Shown here: positions 43,043 through 51,616 of the stretch, piece by piece
How the letters are laid out: each line of letters opens with the position of its first letter
How positions within the stretch are numbered: the stretch's first letter is position 1
Origin: JANNBN01 sp031385545
Lineage (GTDB): Bacteria; Actinomycetota; Acidimicrobiia; Acidimicrobiales; JANYDT01
DNA: 64,000 nt
Direction of reading: 5' to 3'
Assembly (NCBI GenBank): GCA_031385545.1
Contig: JANNBN010000166.1
Location: forward strand, 1-64,000
Position numbers and translations under genes: made by a program
Notes under the pieces: generated by a model
Databases searched by the model: none
Seen by the model: the letters and a program-made list of their open reading frames with translations, nothing else
Told to the model about the DNA's origin: nothing

Positions 43043-43588
43043 GTGCGCCCGGGCTTCCGCACACATCTCAACGTGAGCGCAAAGTTCCTGCACAACCTCG
43101 ATCGCATCGATGGGTTCATCACGATTGCCCACGAGCATGGTTTCGATTTGCGAGGCTTGGCGCTTGAGGTGACCGAGACGGCTGTGATCGAGGACCTGCC
43201 ACGCGCAAGTGCCTGGCTGCAGCGCGCGCGGGACGCCGGAATGACCATCTTCCTGGACGACTTCGGGATGGGTTACTGCTCGCTGGGCGTCTTCGCCCAG
43301 CTGCCGGTCGACGGGTTGAAGATCGACATGTCGTTCGTGCGCCAGCTCACCTGCTCGGCCACTGCGAGGGCCATCGTACGGGCGACGGTGCAGCTTGCCA
43401 CCGACCTCGATCTGCACGTGATTGCGGAAGGCGTGGAGACGACCGAACAAGCTGACGTCCTGCGCGATCTCGGGGTGCGTCATGCACAGGGCTATCTCTT
43501 CTCGCCCGCCGTGACCGGAGAGAAGTTGACCGGTTGGCTGCAGGACGGCGCACCGTGGCAGCCAGCGTTCCAGGTCGCCGCAAACTAA
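43043..43588 (+). pseudogene. Truncated EAL (c-di-GMP phosphodiesterase) domain lacking the EAL motif
   Basis: 181 codons from GTG 43043, in the frame that follows the previous gene's TGA. It begins abruptly at HLNVSAKFL, the middle of an EAL domain, and then keeps LEVTETAVI, LDDFGMGYCSLG, LKIDMSFV, IAEGVETTEQAD and QGYLFSPAV. The first 80-90 residues, with the signature EAL and the substrate arginine, are missing, so the catalytic metal site is incomplete. The upstream 51 bases do not encode EAL-like sequence. Either a 5'-deleted relic or a binding-only fragment. Confidence 0.75.
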
Positions 43589-43595
43589 CCAGCAG

Positions 43596-43616
43596 CGGCT
43601 GACGGCTGACGGCTGA
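43596..43616. repeat. Three copies of the 7-mer CGGCTGA
   Basis: CGGCTGA is repeated three times directly before the acyltransferase gene, 30 bp from its ATG. It is non-coding and may alter promoter spacing if it varies. Confidence 0.8.
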
Positions 43617-43645
43617 CGATCAGACCGTCAGTACACTGGTAATCG

Positions 43646-44161
43646 ATGAATCCAGCGACGGGCGACCTGATTCACCACACGGCAAGAATCGCTACCACCG
43701 CACAGGTTGCTGACGACTTTCGTCTCGGCGAATTGAGTCGGGTCGGCGAGTTCTGCTTCGTCCGTGATCGGGTGATCATCGGTGCCCGAAGTTCGATCGG
43801 GAGTTACGTCGGCCTCGAAGGTGATGTCGAGATCGGCGACGATGTCTCGGTGCAAAGTGGCTGCCACATCACCCGCGGCGTCCGTATCGGCAGTCTCGCG
43901 TTCCTCGGGCCTCGGGTCGTCACCATGAACGATCGGCGAATGGTGTACCGACGCCCGATGCCATTCGTCCCTGCACCACCGATCATCGGACGCGCAGCGC
44001 GAATCGGTGGCGCATCTGCCTTACTCCCCGGGTGCCGGATCGGCGAAAACGCATTTGTGTCGGCCGGTTCTGTGGTCTCCGGTGAGGTTCCGCCCGCAAC
44101 GATTGTGGCCGGGAACCCTGCACGAGTGGTGGGCGAAGTACCCCGGAGCGAGTGGTTGTGA
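43646..44161 (+). CDS. Left-handed beta-helix (hexapeptide repeat) acyltransferase
   Basis: 171 residues from ATG 43646. Hexapeptide repeats run through most of the protein (VIIGARSSIGSYVGLEGDV, IGDDVSVQSGCHITRGVRIG, IIGRAARIGGASALLPGC, RIGENAFVSAGSVVSG), ending in VAGNPARVVGEVP as in WbpD/WlbB-like sugar N-acyltransferases. It would acylate an amino sugar, probably the product of a DegT aminotransferase. Its TGA overlaps the start of the adenylating enzyme, which suggests that the acyl group comes from that partner's carrier domain. Confidence 0.88.
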   Translation: MNPATGDLIHHTARIATTAQVADDFRLGELSRVGEFCFVRDRVIIGARSSIGSYVGLEGDVEIGDDVSVQSGCHITRGVRIGSLAFLGPRVVTMNDRRMVYRRPMPFVPAPPIIGRAARIGGASALLPGCRIGENAFVSAGSVVSGEVPPATIVAGNPARVVGEVPRSEWL

Positions 44162-45855
44162 GCTCACTCCATCAGGACTGGGTCGATGCATTTGCCACAA
44201 CGGCGCGACTTGCAGACGTCGAAGGGACACTCCTTGCTGGGCAGGATCTCCGCACCGTGCTGCGCGCCGCGGCATGCAGGCTCCAACGCGTGGCGACAAA
44301 AGATGGGGTCCAAGGCAAGCTCCTGGTCCTGGACCCGTCTGGTGTGGCCGATGCAGTTGCGATGATGGCCGGCATCGCAACATCGGTTGTTCGGGTAGGA
44401 AATGCGAGCGCGCCCGAGCGCGCCGCCGCAGACATCGATCAGTGGGTTCCCGACCTGGTGATCGGCACTGCACAGGTCACCTCGCACGTACCGCAGGTCA
44501 CATCGCAGTCGCTGCTCGTCACTGCAGCCCCAGATCGTCAGTTCACAGACGAGTCCGAGTGTGTTGCTCCGCACGGGCGCATCGAACTCCGGACCTCGGG
44601 CAGCACCGGCGAACCGAAGCTCGTGCCGTTGCGATGGGACCAACTCGCGTGCTCAGCGCAATCGGTTGCGACATCACTCGGGCTCAAGCCCGCCGATGTC
44701 ACGCTCGTCGTGATGCCACTCGGTCACGTGCACGGCCTGGTTGCATCGCTGCTGGCTCCATTGGTTTCGGGCGGGACCACGGTCTGTGCTCCGGGGTTCG
44801 ACGCCTCTGCGATCCCGACCTGGTTCGACCGCCATGGCATCACGTGGATGAGTGCGGTTCCCACCATGCTTCGCCAACTCCTCACCCTCTCCGAGCAAAC
44901 CGGGTGGATGCCCGAACAACAACTGCGCTTCCTGCGGTCAGCGTCGTCGGTTCTGTCCGTTTCGTTGCTCCACCAACTGGAGGATCGCTTCCAGTGTCCC
45001 GTTGTCGAGGCCTATGGAATGACCGAGGCATCACACCAGATCTGTTCCGGCACGCCGATGGACCGCCTGCCAGGTTCGGTCGGGCGCGCATCCGGCCCAC
45101 AAGTGCGGGTGGTCGACACCAACCGATCAGAAGTGCAGCCAGGGCAGCCGGGCGAGGTGGAGATCCGTGGGCATTCGGTCACCAGCGGCTACCTCGGCCA
45201 CCCGGCGCGCTCCGACGACGAGTGGCTTCCCAGCGGTGATATCGGTTGGACCGACGCGTACGGCCGACTGTGGCTGCAGGGTCGCCGGAAGGAAGTAATC
45301 AACCGCGGGGGCGAGACAATCGCCCCACGCGACGTGGACGACGCACTCTGTCGCATCGAGGGTGTCAGCGATGCCATCGCGTTTGCAGTGCCCGACGAAT
45401 ACCTCGGAGAGGTCGTCGGAGCGGTGGTCGTCCTCAATGCCCATGCTCCGACGGAACGCGACATCCGTCATGCGATGTTGAGTTGGGTCGATCACCGTCA
45501 CGTACCGGTGGCACTCGTCGAGGCGGACGCCATCCCGACCGGGCGGACGGGCAAGCCTGACCGAGAGGTGGCACGTGCCGTTTGGTCGGAAGCCCGCTCA
45601 GGGAGCGAGCTGGACGTTGTGCCATCGGCCGCCGCTGACGTGCTCGACGCGGTCAGGCGTGGGTGGCGGACGGTTCTCGGCATGGAGACAGGCGACCGGG
45701 TGAACTTCCTCGCCGTCGGGGGCGATTCGCTTCGAGCGATGGAGCTGGTATCGAGACTGACCGACGCAGGCCTTCAACTCACGATCGTCGACGTGGCTTC
45801 AGCTCGAACCATCGCGGCACAGGCCAGCCTTGCGACGGCGCTGCGGGCGATATGA
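44158..45855 (+). CDS. Adenylate-forming enzyme fused to a phosphopantetheine carrier domain
   Basis: 565 residues from GTG 44158 (GGAG nine bases upstream, GTGA overlap with the acyltransferase). The ANL core has ELRTSGSTGEPKLVPLRW, MPLGHVHGL, VVEAYGMTEASH, LPSGDIGWTD and GRRKEVINRGGE; the A10-type lysine is in PTGRTGKPDR. Residues about 490-565 are a carrier domain with phosphopantetheine Ser at 524 in VGGDSLRAMEL. It would activate a carboxylic acid and hold it as a thioester. With the upstream hexapeptide acyltransferase it forms a two-gene unit for acylating a sugar. The acid cannot be predicted. Confidence 0.88.
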   Translation: MSSLHQDWVDAFATTARLADVEGTLLAGQDLRTVLRAAACRLQRVATKDGVQGKLLVLDPSGVADAVAMMAGIATSVVRVGNASAPERAAADIDQWVPDLVIGTAQVTSHVPQVTSQSLLVTAAPDRQFTDESECVAPHGRIELRTSGSTGEPKLVPLRWDQLACSAQSVATSLGLKPADVTLVVMPLGHVHGLVASLLAPLVSGGTTVCAPGFDASAIPTWFDRHGITWMSAVPTMLRQLLTLSEQTGWMPEQQLRFLRSASSVLSVSLLHQLEDRFQCPVVEAYGMTEASHQICSGTPMDRLPGSVGRASGPQVRVVDTNRSEVQPGQPGEVEIRGHSVTSGYLGHPARSDDEWLPSGDIGWTDAYGRLWLQGRRKEVINRGGETIAPRDVDDALCRIEGVSDAIAFAVPDEYLGEVVGAVVVLNAHAPTERDIRHAMLSWVDHRHVPVALVEADAIPTGRTGKPDREVARAVWSEARSGSELDVVPSAAADVLDAVRRGWRTVLGMETGDRVNFLAVGGDSLRAMELVSRLTDAGLQLTIVDVASARTIAAQASLATALRAI

Positions 45856-45873
45856 GATCAGAAGGGCTGCGGG

Positions 45874-47157
45874 TCAGCGACGCCTCGCAGCTCGCCGAAC
45901 AAGCGGGAGGAGCCCCCGTGTCACCGCTGCTCGTGCGAAGAGGCGGTCACGTGCCACGAAGGTGGATGACGCCTTGATCTGATCAAGCTCGGTCTGCGCG
46001 CGTACCAAGTCAGCCTGGACTGCACCCACCTGCGCGCTCGCAACGGCCGCGTCGGATCGAGCGAGATCGGCGTCGGACCGTGCGTGATCGGCGTTGGACC
46101 GTTCATTGTCGGCGAGCATGTGGAGACGAGCGATTTCTTGCTCGAGTGATCGAATGTATTTGCTCTGGACACCGAACACTGCCGCCGCAGCAGCACCGTC
46201 CAACTCGGCGTCGACCGTGCGGGTGCGATGCTCGGCGATGACCTGCTCGTACTGCTCGATCAGTTCATCGATGACGCCGACTTGCGACGACCCGGCGCGG
46301 ATCAGCTCGCAGACCTTGCGCGCGTCGTCAGCGTCGTAGGCGTCGATGGCCGCCGTCACTGCATCGGCAGTTATCGGTTCGCTCAGACAGCGCCGACCGA
46401 AGTTCACCTCACGCAGGGTCTCGAAACGATCGGTGCTCACCAAGGCGCCGAAGCCGACGAGATCACACAGCACCACAGCACAACCCGAGCCCATGGCCTC
46501 GATCGCCGCCCGTGCTTTTGCAAAGACCAGGTCGTAAGTACCAAGAACATCCTCTGGGCGGTCGATCGCGCGACCGGAAGCCAAACCTGCCACGTCCAAC
46601 TGAATCCCACGGTGTTCACAGGCAGCGCGGATCGCAGGCAGGTACGTCGTGTCCGACGCGAGGTTGCTGAACACGAGCGCTCGGGTCGGACGTGCGGGCA
46701 ACGGTGTGGGACGGGCAAGGAACCGGCGGGTATCGACCCAGTTGCGTGTGCGACCGACACGCTCGGCGGGAATACCTTCCCGGGCGACGAGCCGGTCACG
46801 GAGCGTGTCGTCGACGGCAAGGTAGCGATAGATGCGTGGGTGCTTCGGTGCACTGTCGCCCCGATAGGTCCAGTCGTGCGCGACATACAGCGCCGGGGCG
46901 AGCGGAAACCTGACAAGCGCCGACATGGTCTCCAACGCATGGTGGCCATGGATGACATCGGGTGCCTCGCCGATGCTGGCGAGGTCGGAGACAACCGGAA
47001 CCGTGCGGGCGGTAAGTTCAGCAGCCACCTGACCGAGGATCGGCGAGTAGACGACAGGATGGTGGCCCCGCCGCAGCAGCTCTTCGGCCAGTTCGGCCAC
47101 GTACAACTGCGTCCCACCCCGGTCGTCGAGGAACACGTTGGTGATCAAGATCCGCAC
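45874..47157 (-). CDS. GT4-like glycosyltransferase with C-terminal coiled coil
   Basis: 427 residues from GTG 47157 with GGAGG seven bases upstream. LITNVFLDDRGGTQLYVAEL is the acceptor loop; ALVFSNLASDT and AIEAMGSGCAVVLCDLVGFG are in the donor half. Residues about 335-400 form a coiled coil with the near-repeats NERSNADHARSDADLARSDAA, ending in a basic tail (LLPLVRRAARRR). Such tails may hold glycan enzymes at the membrane. It converges on the adenylating enzyme with an 18-bp gap. Confidence 0.85.
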   Translation of the reverse strand: MRILITNVFLDDRGGTQLYVAELAEELLRRGHHPVVYSPILGQVAAELTARTVPVVSDLASIGEAPDVIHGHHALETMSALVRFPLAPALYVAHDWTYRGDSAPKHPRIYRYLAVDDTLRDRLVAREGIPAERVGRTRNWVDTRRFLARPTPLPARPTRALVFSNLASDTTYLPAIRAACEHRGIQLDVAGLASGRAIDRPEDVLGTYDLVFAKARAAIEAMGSGCAVVLCDLVGFGALVSTDRFETLREVNFGRRCLSEPITADAVTAAIDAYDADDARKVCELIRAGSSQVGVIDELIEQYEQVIAEHRTRTVDAELDGAAAAAVFGVQSKYIRSLEQEIARLHMLADNERSNADHARSDADLARSDAAVASAQVGAVQADLVRAQTELDQIKASSTFVARDRLFARAAVTRGLLPLVRRAARRR

Positions 47158-47483
47158 TGCAGGTCCTCCACGGTCATCGAAGGGCGAAGGCTAACCGGAC
47201 GAACTGCTCGGTTGCGGTGGTGCGGCCGTCCGCCGTTCTCCTTTAGGTCGATGAAGGTCACATCGTGAGCGGATCGATATCGCCGAAACCGTGCACCGGA
47301 AAATCAGCGGGCTGGGCCCCGCTCAGCGAACGAATAAGTACGTTGCGAACAGCACAACGTGATCGTGGACCTAACGGCACAGCTCTTGAACTTTCGCGCG
47401 TGTGTCGGGCCGCCGGGCAGTGCGACTGGGTAGCAAGTTTCCGGTCCCTTCCGAAGTGCCTCAACTGCCTGCGCACCGAGGCG
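47158..47483. other. Intergenic region between the GT4 gene and the restriction gene
   Basis: 326 bases with no convincing gene on either strand. It must hold the promoter of the GT4 gene and the end of the restriction-modification transcript (see hairpin at 47306-47323). No duplicate of the tRNA-Leu 3' end was found here. Confidence 0.5.
47306..47323 (-). terminator. Probable terminator of the restriction-modification operon
   Basis: On the minus strand AGCGGG and CCCGCT pair around a six-base loop and are followed by GATTTTCC. It lies 160 bases behind the restriction gene stop. Confidence 0.4.
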
Positions 47484-48227
47484 TCAGTCGTCCCAACCGA
47501 GATCGGGATTCGTGGCCCTGAACTGAAGGCATCGGCCGAACATTGCTGCGGCGAACGACGGGAACGCAAGGCTGTCGCGCTTGTACCTAACGTCGCCCGT
47601 CGCTCGGTCGGCAAGGACAACACAGGCCGCGGCAAGGAGCCGTTCTCGAACCATTCGGTCAAAGAAGATCGCCGCGCGATCTGCCGCGCTGCTGTCGTCG
47701 AAGACAGGGTCCGACGGCCAGACAGCTGCTCGTGGAGCTGAAACACGGTTCCACGCCTCGTTGTCCTCGATCAACATGAAGTATCCGAGCCAGGGACGAA
47801 GTGGTGAGTCGATGATGCCGCGCTCCACAGCGGTCCAGACGTCGAGCGCCTGACCTAGGGCCTCGTCGGTCCGGTTGTTGAAGTTCTGTCCGGGGTTGCT
47901 ACCGACGATGGACTTCAGCTCGATGATCACGAGAACCCGACCTTCGACGGTCACGACAACGTCCCAACTTTTGTCGCGGCGAAAGTAGCCAGGGACCGGC
48001 CGACGCTTTACCTCCATCATCCTCGCCGGTATACCAGCGTCGACGAGCACATCGATCAGCAGGAGTTCGAGCGCGTCAAGGTGCCGTCCACCAGTGACTT
48101 CCGCGCGAAGTCCCGTATTGACCGCTCCGCTTTCAACCGAACGTTGTGCCTGCGACGTGCGCACGTCCCAGTACGACACGACCGCGGCCGTGACCTTGTC
48201 GGTGTAGTCCGGTAGTTGATTCGTCAT
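47484..48227 (-). CDS. Type II restriction endonuclease of the XhoI/PaeR7I family
   Basis: 247 residues, the usual length. GYFRRDKSWDVVV and IELKSIVGSNPGQNFNNRT form the PD-(D/E)xK site with D89, E103 and K105; DEALGQALDVWTA and RPWLGYFMLIED are family blocks. Known members cut CTCGAG, so that target is predicted, not shown. Its ATG shares one base with the methylase stop (TGATG), so methylase is made first. CTCGAG occurs in this window (for example near 1122, 4507 and 12864), so host DNA needs protection. Confidence 0.92.
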   Translation of the reverse strand: MTNQLPDYTDKVTAAVVSYWDVRTSQAQRSVESGAVNTGLRAEVTGGRHLDALELLLIDVLVDAGIPARMMEVKRRPVPGYFRRDKSWDVVVTVEGRVLVIIELKSIVGSNPGQNFNNRTDEALGQALDVWTAVERGIIDSPLRPWLGYFMLIEDNEAWNRVSAPRAAVWPSDPVFDDSSAADRAAIFFDRMVRERLLAAACVVLADRATGDVRYKRDSLAFPSFAAAMFGRCLQFRATNPDLGWDD

Positions 48228-49936
48228 CAGCCGGCCGCCACAACCACATCATGATCAATGCCGTAAAGGCGGCGCGCCACACGATTTGCCAGATCCCGGT
48301 TGCGCGTTTCGAAGGCTCGCCGAAGTTCGGCCTGGTCTCTCTTGCCCACCGACGCCAACTCAGGAACGCGGATACGCCGAAGGTACTGCGCTTGGAACCG
48401 GTAACAGCCGCCGCGCATCTTTACGCAGTAAGTAGCGACAAACAGTTCAGCGATATCGGAGAGCAGCAGCCCGCCAAGGACCTCGAGATCCCAAGCGTCA
48501 GAGGTGATGAAGTACAAACCGTGGTGCGGGTAATGCTCCCCTCGATCAAGAACCGGCTGAATGAATGCCTTCAGGTCGGGGATGACGAGCTTCTCTCGTT
48601 CCAGCAACCCCGGTTCGACCCGGTCAATGGTCCGATACCAACTCTTGGGATTCTTTCTTGCGACGTGCCGAGCGCGAATGTCGCTCGATCGCGATTCCAG
48701 GTAAGCGCTGAGCAGCGGGTAGACGTCGAGGTCGACAAGTCGACCGTCCTGCCACGGGTTGATGAGCAGTGTCCCCGACCACCGAACCTTGCCCGCAGCA
48801 GTGTCGGCGGTCGTCAACAGCGGGAGGAGACGATCTTGCTCAACCAGTCCACTGTCGTGTGTGAGATAGACCGAGTCGGCTCCGCTTGCAACACCGATTC
48901 CAACACGTGTCCCAGTGGCGGTGTCCTCGAGAAACGGCAGCCGGCGCTCCAGGTCAGCGATCAGTGCGAGATTGGCCGGGTTGCCCGACGGCCAAGACGA
49001 TTCAGAGTCGAACCACGCCGTTAGCCTCACGGCCGAGACCGCTTTGGTGTTTACGGACCGTCGGCTTGTGGAAGCCCACTTCGCGAGAGACTGGGCCTGC
49101 GTTTTTCCGAACGCTTTCGATGCGTTGGCGACGACCGCAGTGCCCTGATCTCGACGTCGTATTACGGTCACGGCCGGGTATGCAGCGACGGTTTCTTCGA
49201 ATGCATCGACGTCGTGCATCGAGATGACCGCTTCGACCGAATAGCCCGACGAAACCAGGCGACGTAGGTCTGCGCCGTACTGGTTGTGCATCCATCGATC
49301 AGCGACAATGAAGCCAAGGATGCCATCGGGTTTCAGGATCCGGAGGCTCATCTCGATGAAGCCGACGAAGATGTCGCTGCGTCCTCGCATCGTTTGACAG
49401 ACGCGCCGGTACGCAGCGCTGCGAGCAGACGGCACGGACTCCAAACGAATGTACGGAGGATTCCCCAGTACGAAGTCTGCAACATCATCGCCATGATTTG
49501 TGAGGAGAAAATCGCCACACTTGACGCAGCCTGCGGCGATCGACTTGGCCTCAACGTCGTCGAGCCCGGCGTCGGTCAGTGCCCCGGCGATGGTCTTTTC
49601 CGCAAGCTCTGCGTTCACCGGGAGCAGGTCAAATGCACGTAACGCGTGCTGAATATCAGCGAGGGGTCGACCGTGGGCTCGACAGGACTCGATAAGACGT
49701 TCGGCCATCGGTGCAAGGAACGCTCCAGATCCGCAAGAAGGTTCAACGGCGACCATGCCGCCTAGATCTCGGTCGGGGGTGAAGCCGGATAGGTCGAGGA
49801 TCAGATCGACAACCCAGCGACGAGTGAACACTTCGCCATGCTCGCCGGCCTCGTCGATCTGCAACACAGGCGGGTCCACTTCCTGCCCCAGGTCGAGGCT
49901 GAGCTGTCGTTCTTCGAACCGGCGGATCCGGGCCAT
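48227..49936 (-). CDS. N6-adenine DNA methyltransferase, partner of the XhoI-like enzyme
   Basis: 569 residues from ATG 49936 (GGAGG six bases upstream). Motif I EPSCGSGAFL is at 65-74 and the catalytic NPPY at 159-162, followed by ESVPSARSAAYRRVCQTMRGR and a DGILGFIVADRWMHN segment as in the Eco57I/TaqI-like branch. The C-terminal half is a target-recognition region (KNPKSWYRTIDRVEP). It should methylate adenine in CTCGAG. Faces away from tRNA-Leu with a 288-bp gap. Confidence 0.92.
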   Translation of the reverse strand: MARIRRFEERQLSLDLGQEVDPPVLQIDEAGEHGEVFTRRWVVDLILDLSGFTPDRDLGGMVAVEPSCGSGAFLAPMAERLIESCRAHGRPLADIQHALRAFDLLPVNAELAEKTIAGALTDAGLDDVEAKSIAAGCVKCGDFLLTNHGDDVADFVLGNPPYIRLESVPSARSAAYRRVCQTMRGRSDIFVGFIEMSLRILKPDGILGFIVADRWMHNQYGADLRRLVSSGYSVEAVISMHDVDAFEETVAAYPAVTVIRRRDQGTAVVANASKAFGKTQAQSLAKWASTSRRSVNTKAVSAVRLTAWFDSESSWPSGNPANLALIADLERRLPFLEDTATGTRVGIGVASGADSVYLTHDSGLVEQDRLLPLLTTADTAAGKVRWSGTLLINPWQDGRLVDLDVYPLLSAYLESRSSDIRARHVARKNPKSWYRTIDRVEPGLLEREKLVIPDLKAFIQPVLDRGEHYPHHGLYFITSDAWDLEVLGGLLLSDIAELFVATYCVKMRGGCYRFQAQYLRRIRVPELASVGKRDQAELRRAFETRNRDLANRVARRLYGIDHDVVVAAG

Positions 49937-50224
49937 CGCGTACCTCCGAAACTACTTGTCGTTGATTGGGGTCCGCAGGGACCGAGCGCGATGAACACGT
50001 GTGACCATCATGACGAGCGGGTGCGACAAATTAAGTGGACGGGGCGGTCAAACCCAAGATTCCGACGCAACAGTCAGCCAACCAAGAGCGATTGGCCGTG
50101 CAAGGCTTCAACGACGGTGTCGGCCATTCCTGACCTCAGCTGCTGTACTCACGCGCCGACCATGATCACTGCTCGGATCGGGGAGGCCATATCGTCGGAA
50201 GGGGGTGGATTCCACAACGACCAG

Positions 50225-50307
50225 TGGGCGAGGGGGGACTTGAACCCCCACAAGGTTTCCCTTACTAGCACCTGAAGCTAGCGCGTCTGCCATTTCGCCA
50301 CTCGCCC
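50225..50307 (-). tRNA. tRNA-Leu (anticodon CAG)
   Basis: GGGCGAG (5' end, from 50307) pairs with CTCGCCC (3' end, 50226-50232), with discriminator A at 50225 and no encoded CCA. Anticodon stem CTAGC/GCTAG encloses loop TTCAGGT, giving CAG at 50272-50274. A long variable arm (GTAAGGGAAACCTTGT) and T-arm GTTCAAGTC support leucine identity. Its 3' end faces the restriction-modification genes. The order tRNA-Leu(CAG) then fhaA is also known from Mycobacterium. Confidence 0.97.
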
Positions 50308-50444
50308 GAGTGGAGCGCTCACTGTAGCCGAGCGGAATTGGGATCGAAAGCGAATGGCAGAACGGGCTGTGAACCAGCCGGTTCAGGGATCCTCCTCACG
50401 ACTGGGCCCCGATCGATGGAACGCATCGGTAGGCTCCTTCGAGA

Positions 50445-51125
50445 ATGGGGTTGGCACGGTTCGAGAAGCGTCTGGAACGAACGGTCGAGGGGGCCTTCGC
50501 ACGCGCCTTCAAGTCCCAGGTGCGGCCGGTCGAAATCGCCCGGCGGATGCTGCGCGAAATGGACCTCTCCGTCGACGTCGGGGTGAGAGGACGACGAACC
50601 GCGCCGAACCACTTCACCATCGCGCTCTCGCCCGACGACATCGAGCGGTTGGCCGGAATGCTCGACGTGCTGGCCACCGAACTCGCCGAAGAGATCGAGG
50701 CCCACGCCCACGACGAGGGTTATGCCCTTCCCGGCCCGGCTGGGGTCCAGATAGTGGAAGACCAGGGGTTGCACACGGGCCTCGTCGAGGTGACGGGCGA
50801 GTTCCGAGCAGGTACCCGAACGCCTCGTCCGGTGGCGTGGCTGACCGACGGCACGGCTCTCCGTGAGCCGGTGGTGCCGGGCCAGCCGGTCTACATCGGA
50901 CGCCAGGCCGACTGCCACATCGTTGTCAACGACACCAACGTCTCACGCCGCCACGCCGAGATTCGCGCCGAAGGAGACCACGTGGTGGTCAAGGATCTCG
51001 GGTCGCTCAACGGCACCAAGGTGAACGGCCGCGGGGTGCCGCCCGAACGTGGTGCCCAGGCGCGCATCGGCGACGACATCACCGTTGGCAGCGCCCACTT
51101 CACACTTGTCGGGTCCGAGGACTGA
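50445..51125 (+). CDS. fhaA: FhaA-like FHA-domain protein
   Basis: 226 residues from ATG 50445. The N-terminal DUF3662 domain (LARFEKRLERTVEGAFARAF, VRPVEIARRMLREMD) spans about residues 1-125; the FHA domain at about 145-226 has YIGRQADCHIVV, NVSRRHAEIRA and DLGSLNGTKVNG, with all phosphothreonine-binding residues. In mycobacteria FhaA binds a phosphorylated MviN pseudokinase to control peptidoglycan precursor flipping. The long linker of mycobacterial FhaA is absent. First gene of the cell-wall signalling operon. Confidence 0.95.
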   Translation: MGLARFEKRLERTVEGAFARAFKSQVRPVEIARRMLREMDLSVDVGVRGRRTAPNHFTIALSPDDIERLAGMLDVLATELAEEIEAHAHDEGYALPGPAGVQIVEDQGLHTGLVEVTGEFRAGTRTPRPVAWLTDGTALREPVVPGQPVYIGRQADCHIVVNDTNVSRRHAEIRAEGDHVVVKDLGSLNGTKVNGRGVPPERGAQARIGDDITVGSAHFTLVGSED

Positions 51126-51133
51126 GGAACGCC

Positions 51134-51616
51134 ATGCCCGTTGCCGTGCTGACCGTCCTCAAGTTCTGCCTCGTCGCACTCATCTTCCTCTTCCTGACGC
51201 GGGTCCTGCGTGCGGTCTGGGTGGAGATCAGTGCGCCGGCCCCCGACGCCACGCTGCCGGGATCGACGTCCACCGAACCGGTCAGGTCAACTGTGCCAAC
51301 TCGGCGTTCTCGCCGAGCCGAAACACCTTCACTGGCACTCGTCGTCATCGACCCGGTCGAAGAGCGGGGTCAGCGCTATGACCTCGCAGCCGAGATGACC
51401 ATCGGGCGCGCCCCCGGGTGCGCAATTGTCACGACCGATTCGTTCGCGTCGCAACTCCATGCCCGTGTGTTCGAGCGCGACGGCGAGTGGTTCGTCGAAG
51501 ACCTCGGTTCGCGCAATGGCACGTGGCTGAACCGCGATCAGGTGCACGGGCCGGCTCGACTCGAACGCGGCGATCGGGTGAAGGTCGGCGATACCGTGCT
51601 GGAGGTGAGCTCGTGA
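51134..51616 (+). CDS. fhaB: FhaB-like membrane-anchored FHA-domain protein
   Basis: 160 residues from ATG 51134 with GAGGA five bases upstream. A membrane segment (VLTVLKFCLVALIFLFLTRVL) lies at residues 5-25, then a Ser/Thr/Arg-rich linker with possible phosphothreonines, and an FHA domain (TIGRAPGCAIVT, SQLHARVFE, DLGSRNGTWLN). Matches mycobacterial FhaB (FipA), which bridges division proteins. Overlaps pstP by four bases. Confidence 0.95.
   Translation: MPVAVLTVLKFCLVALIFLFLTRVLRAVWVEISAPAPDATLPGSTSTEPVRSTVPTRRSRRAETPSLALVVIDPVEERGQRYDLAAEMTIGRAPGCAIVTTDSFASQLHARVFERDGEWFVEDLGSRNGTWLNRDQVHGPARLERGDRVKVGDTVLEVSS

Noticed and set aside
50108..50293. 61-codon minus-strand frame
   Set aside because: It overlaps the tRNA-Leu gene and has no features of its own.
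50225..50307. Integrated element boundary (duplicated tRNA 3' end)
   Set aside because: No second copy of the tRNA 3' sequence was seen near the restriction-modification genes and no integrase is present.
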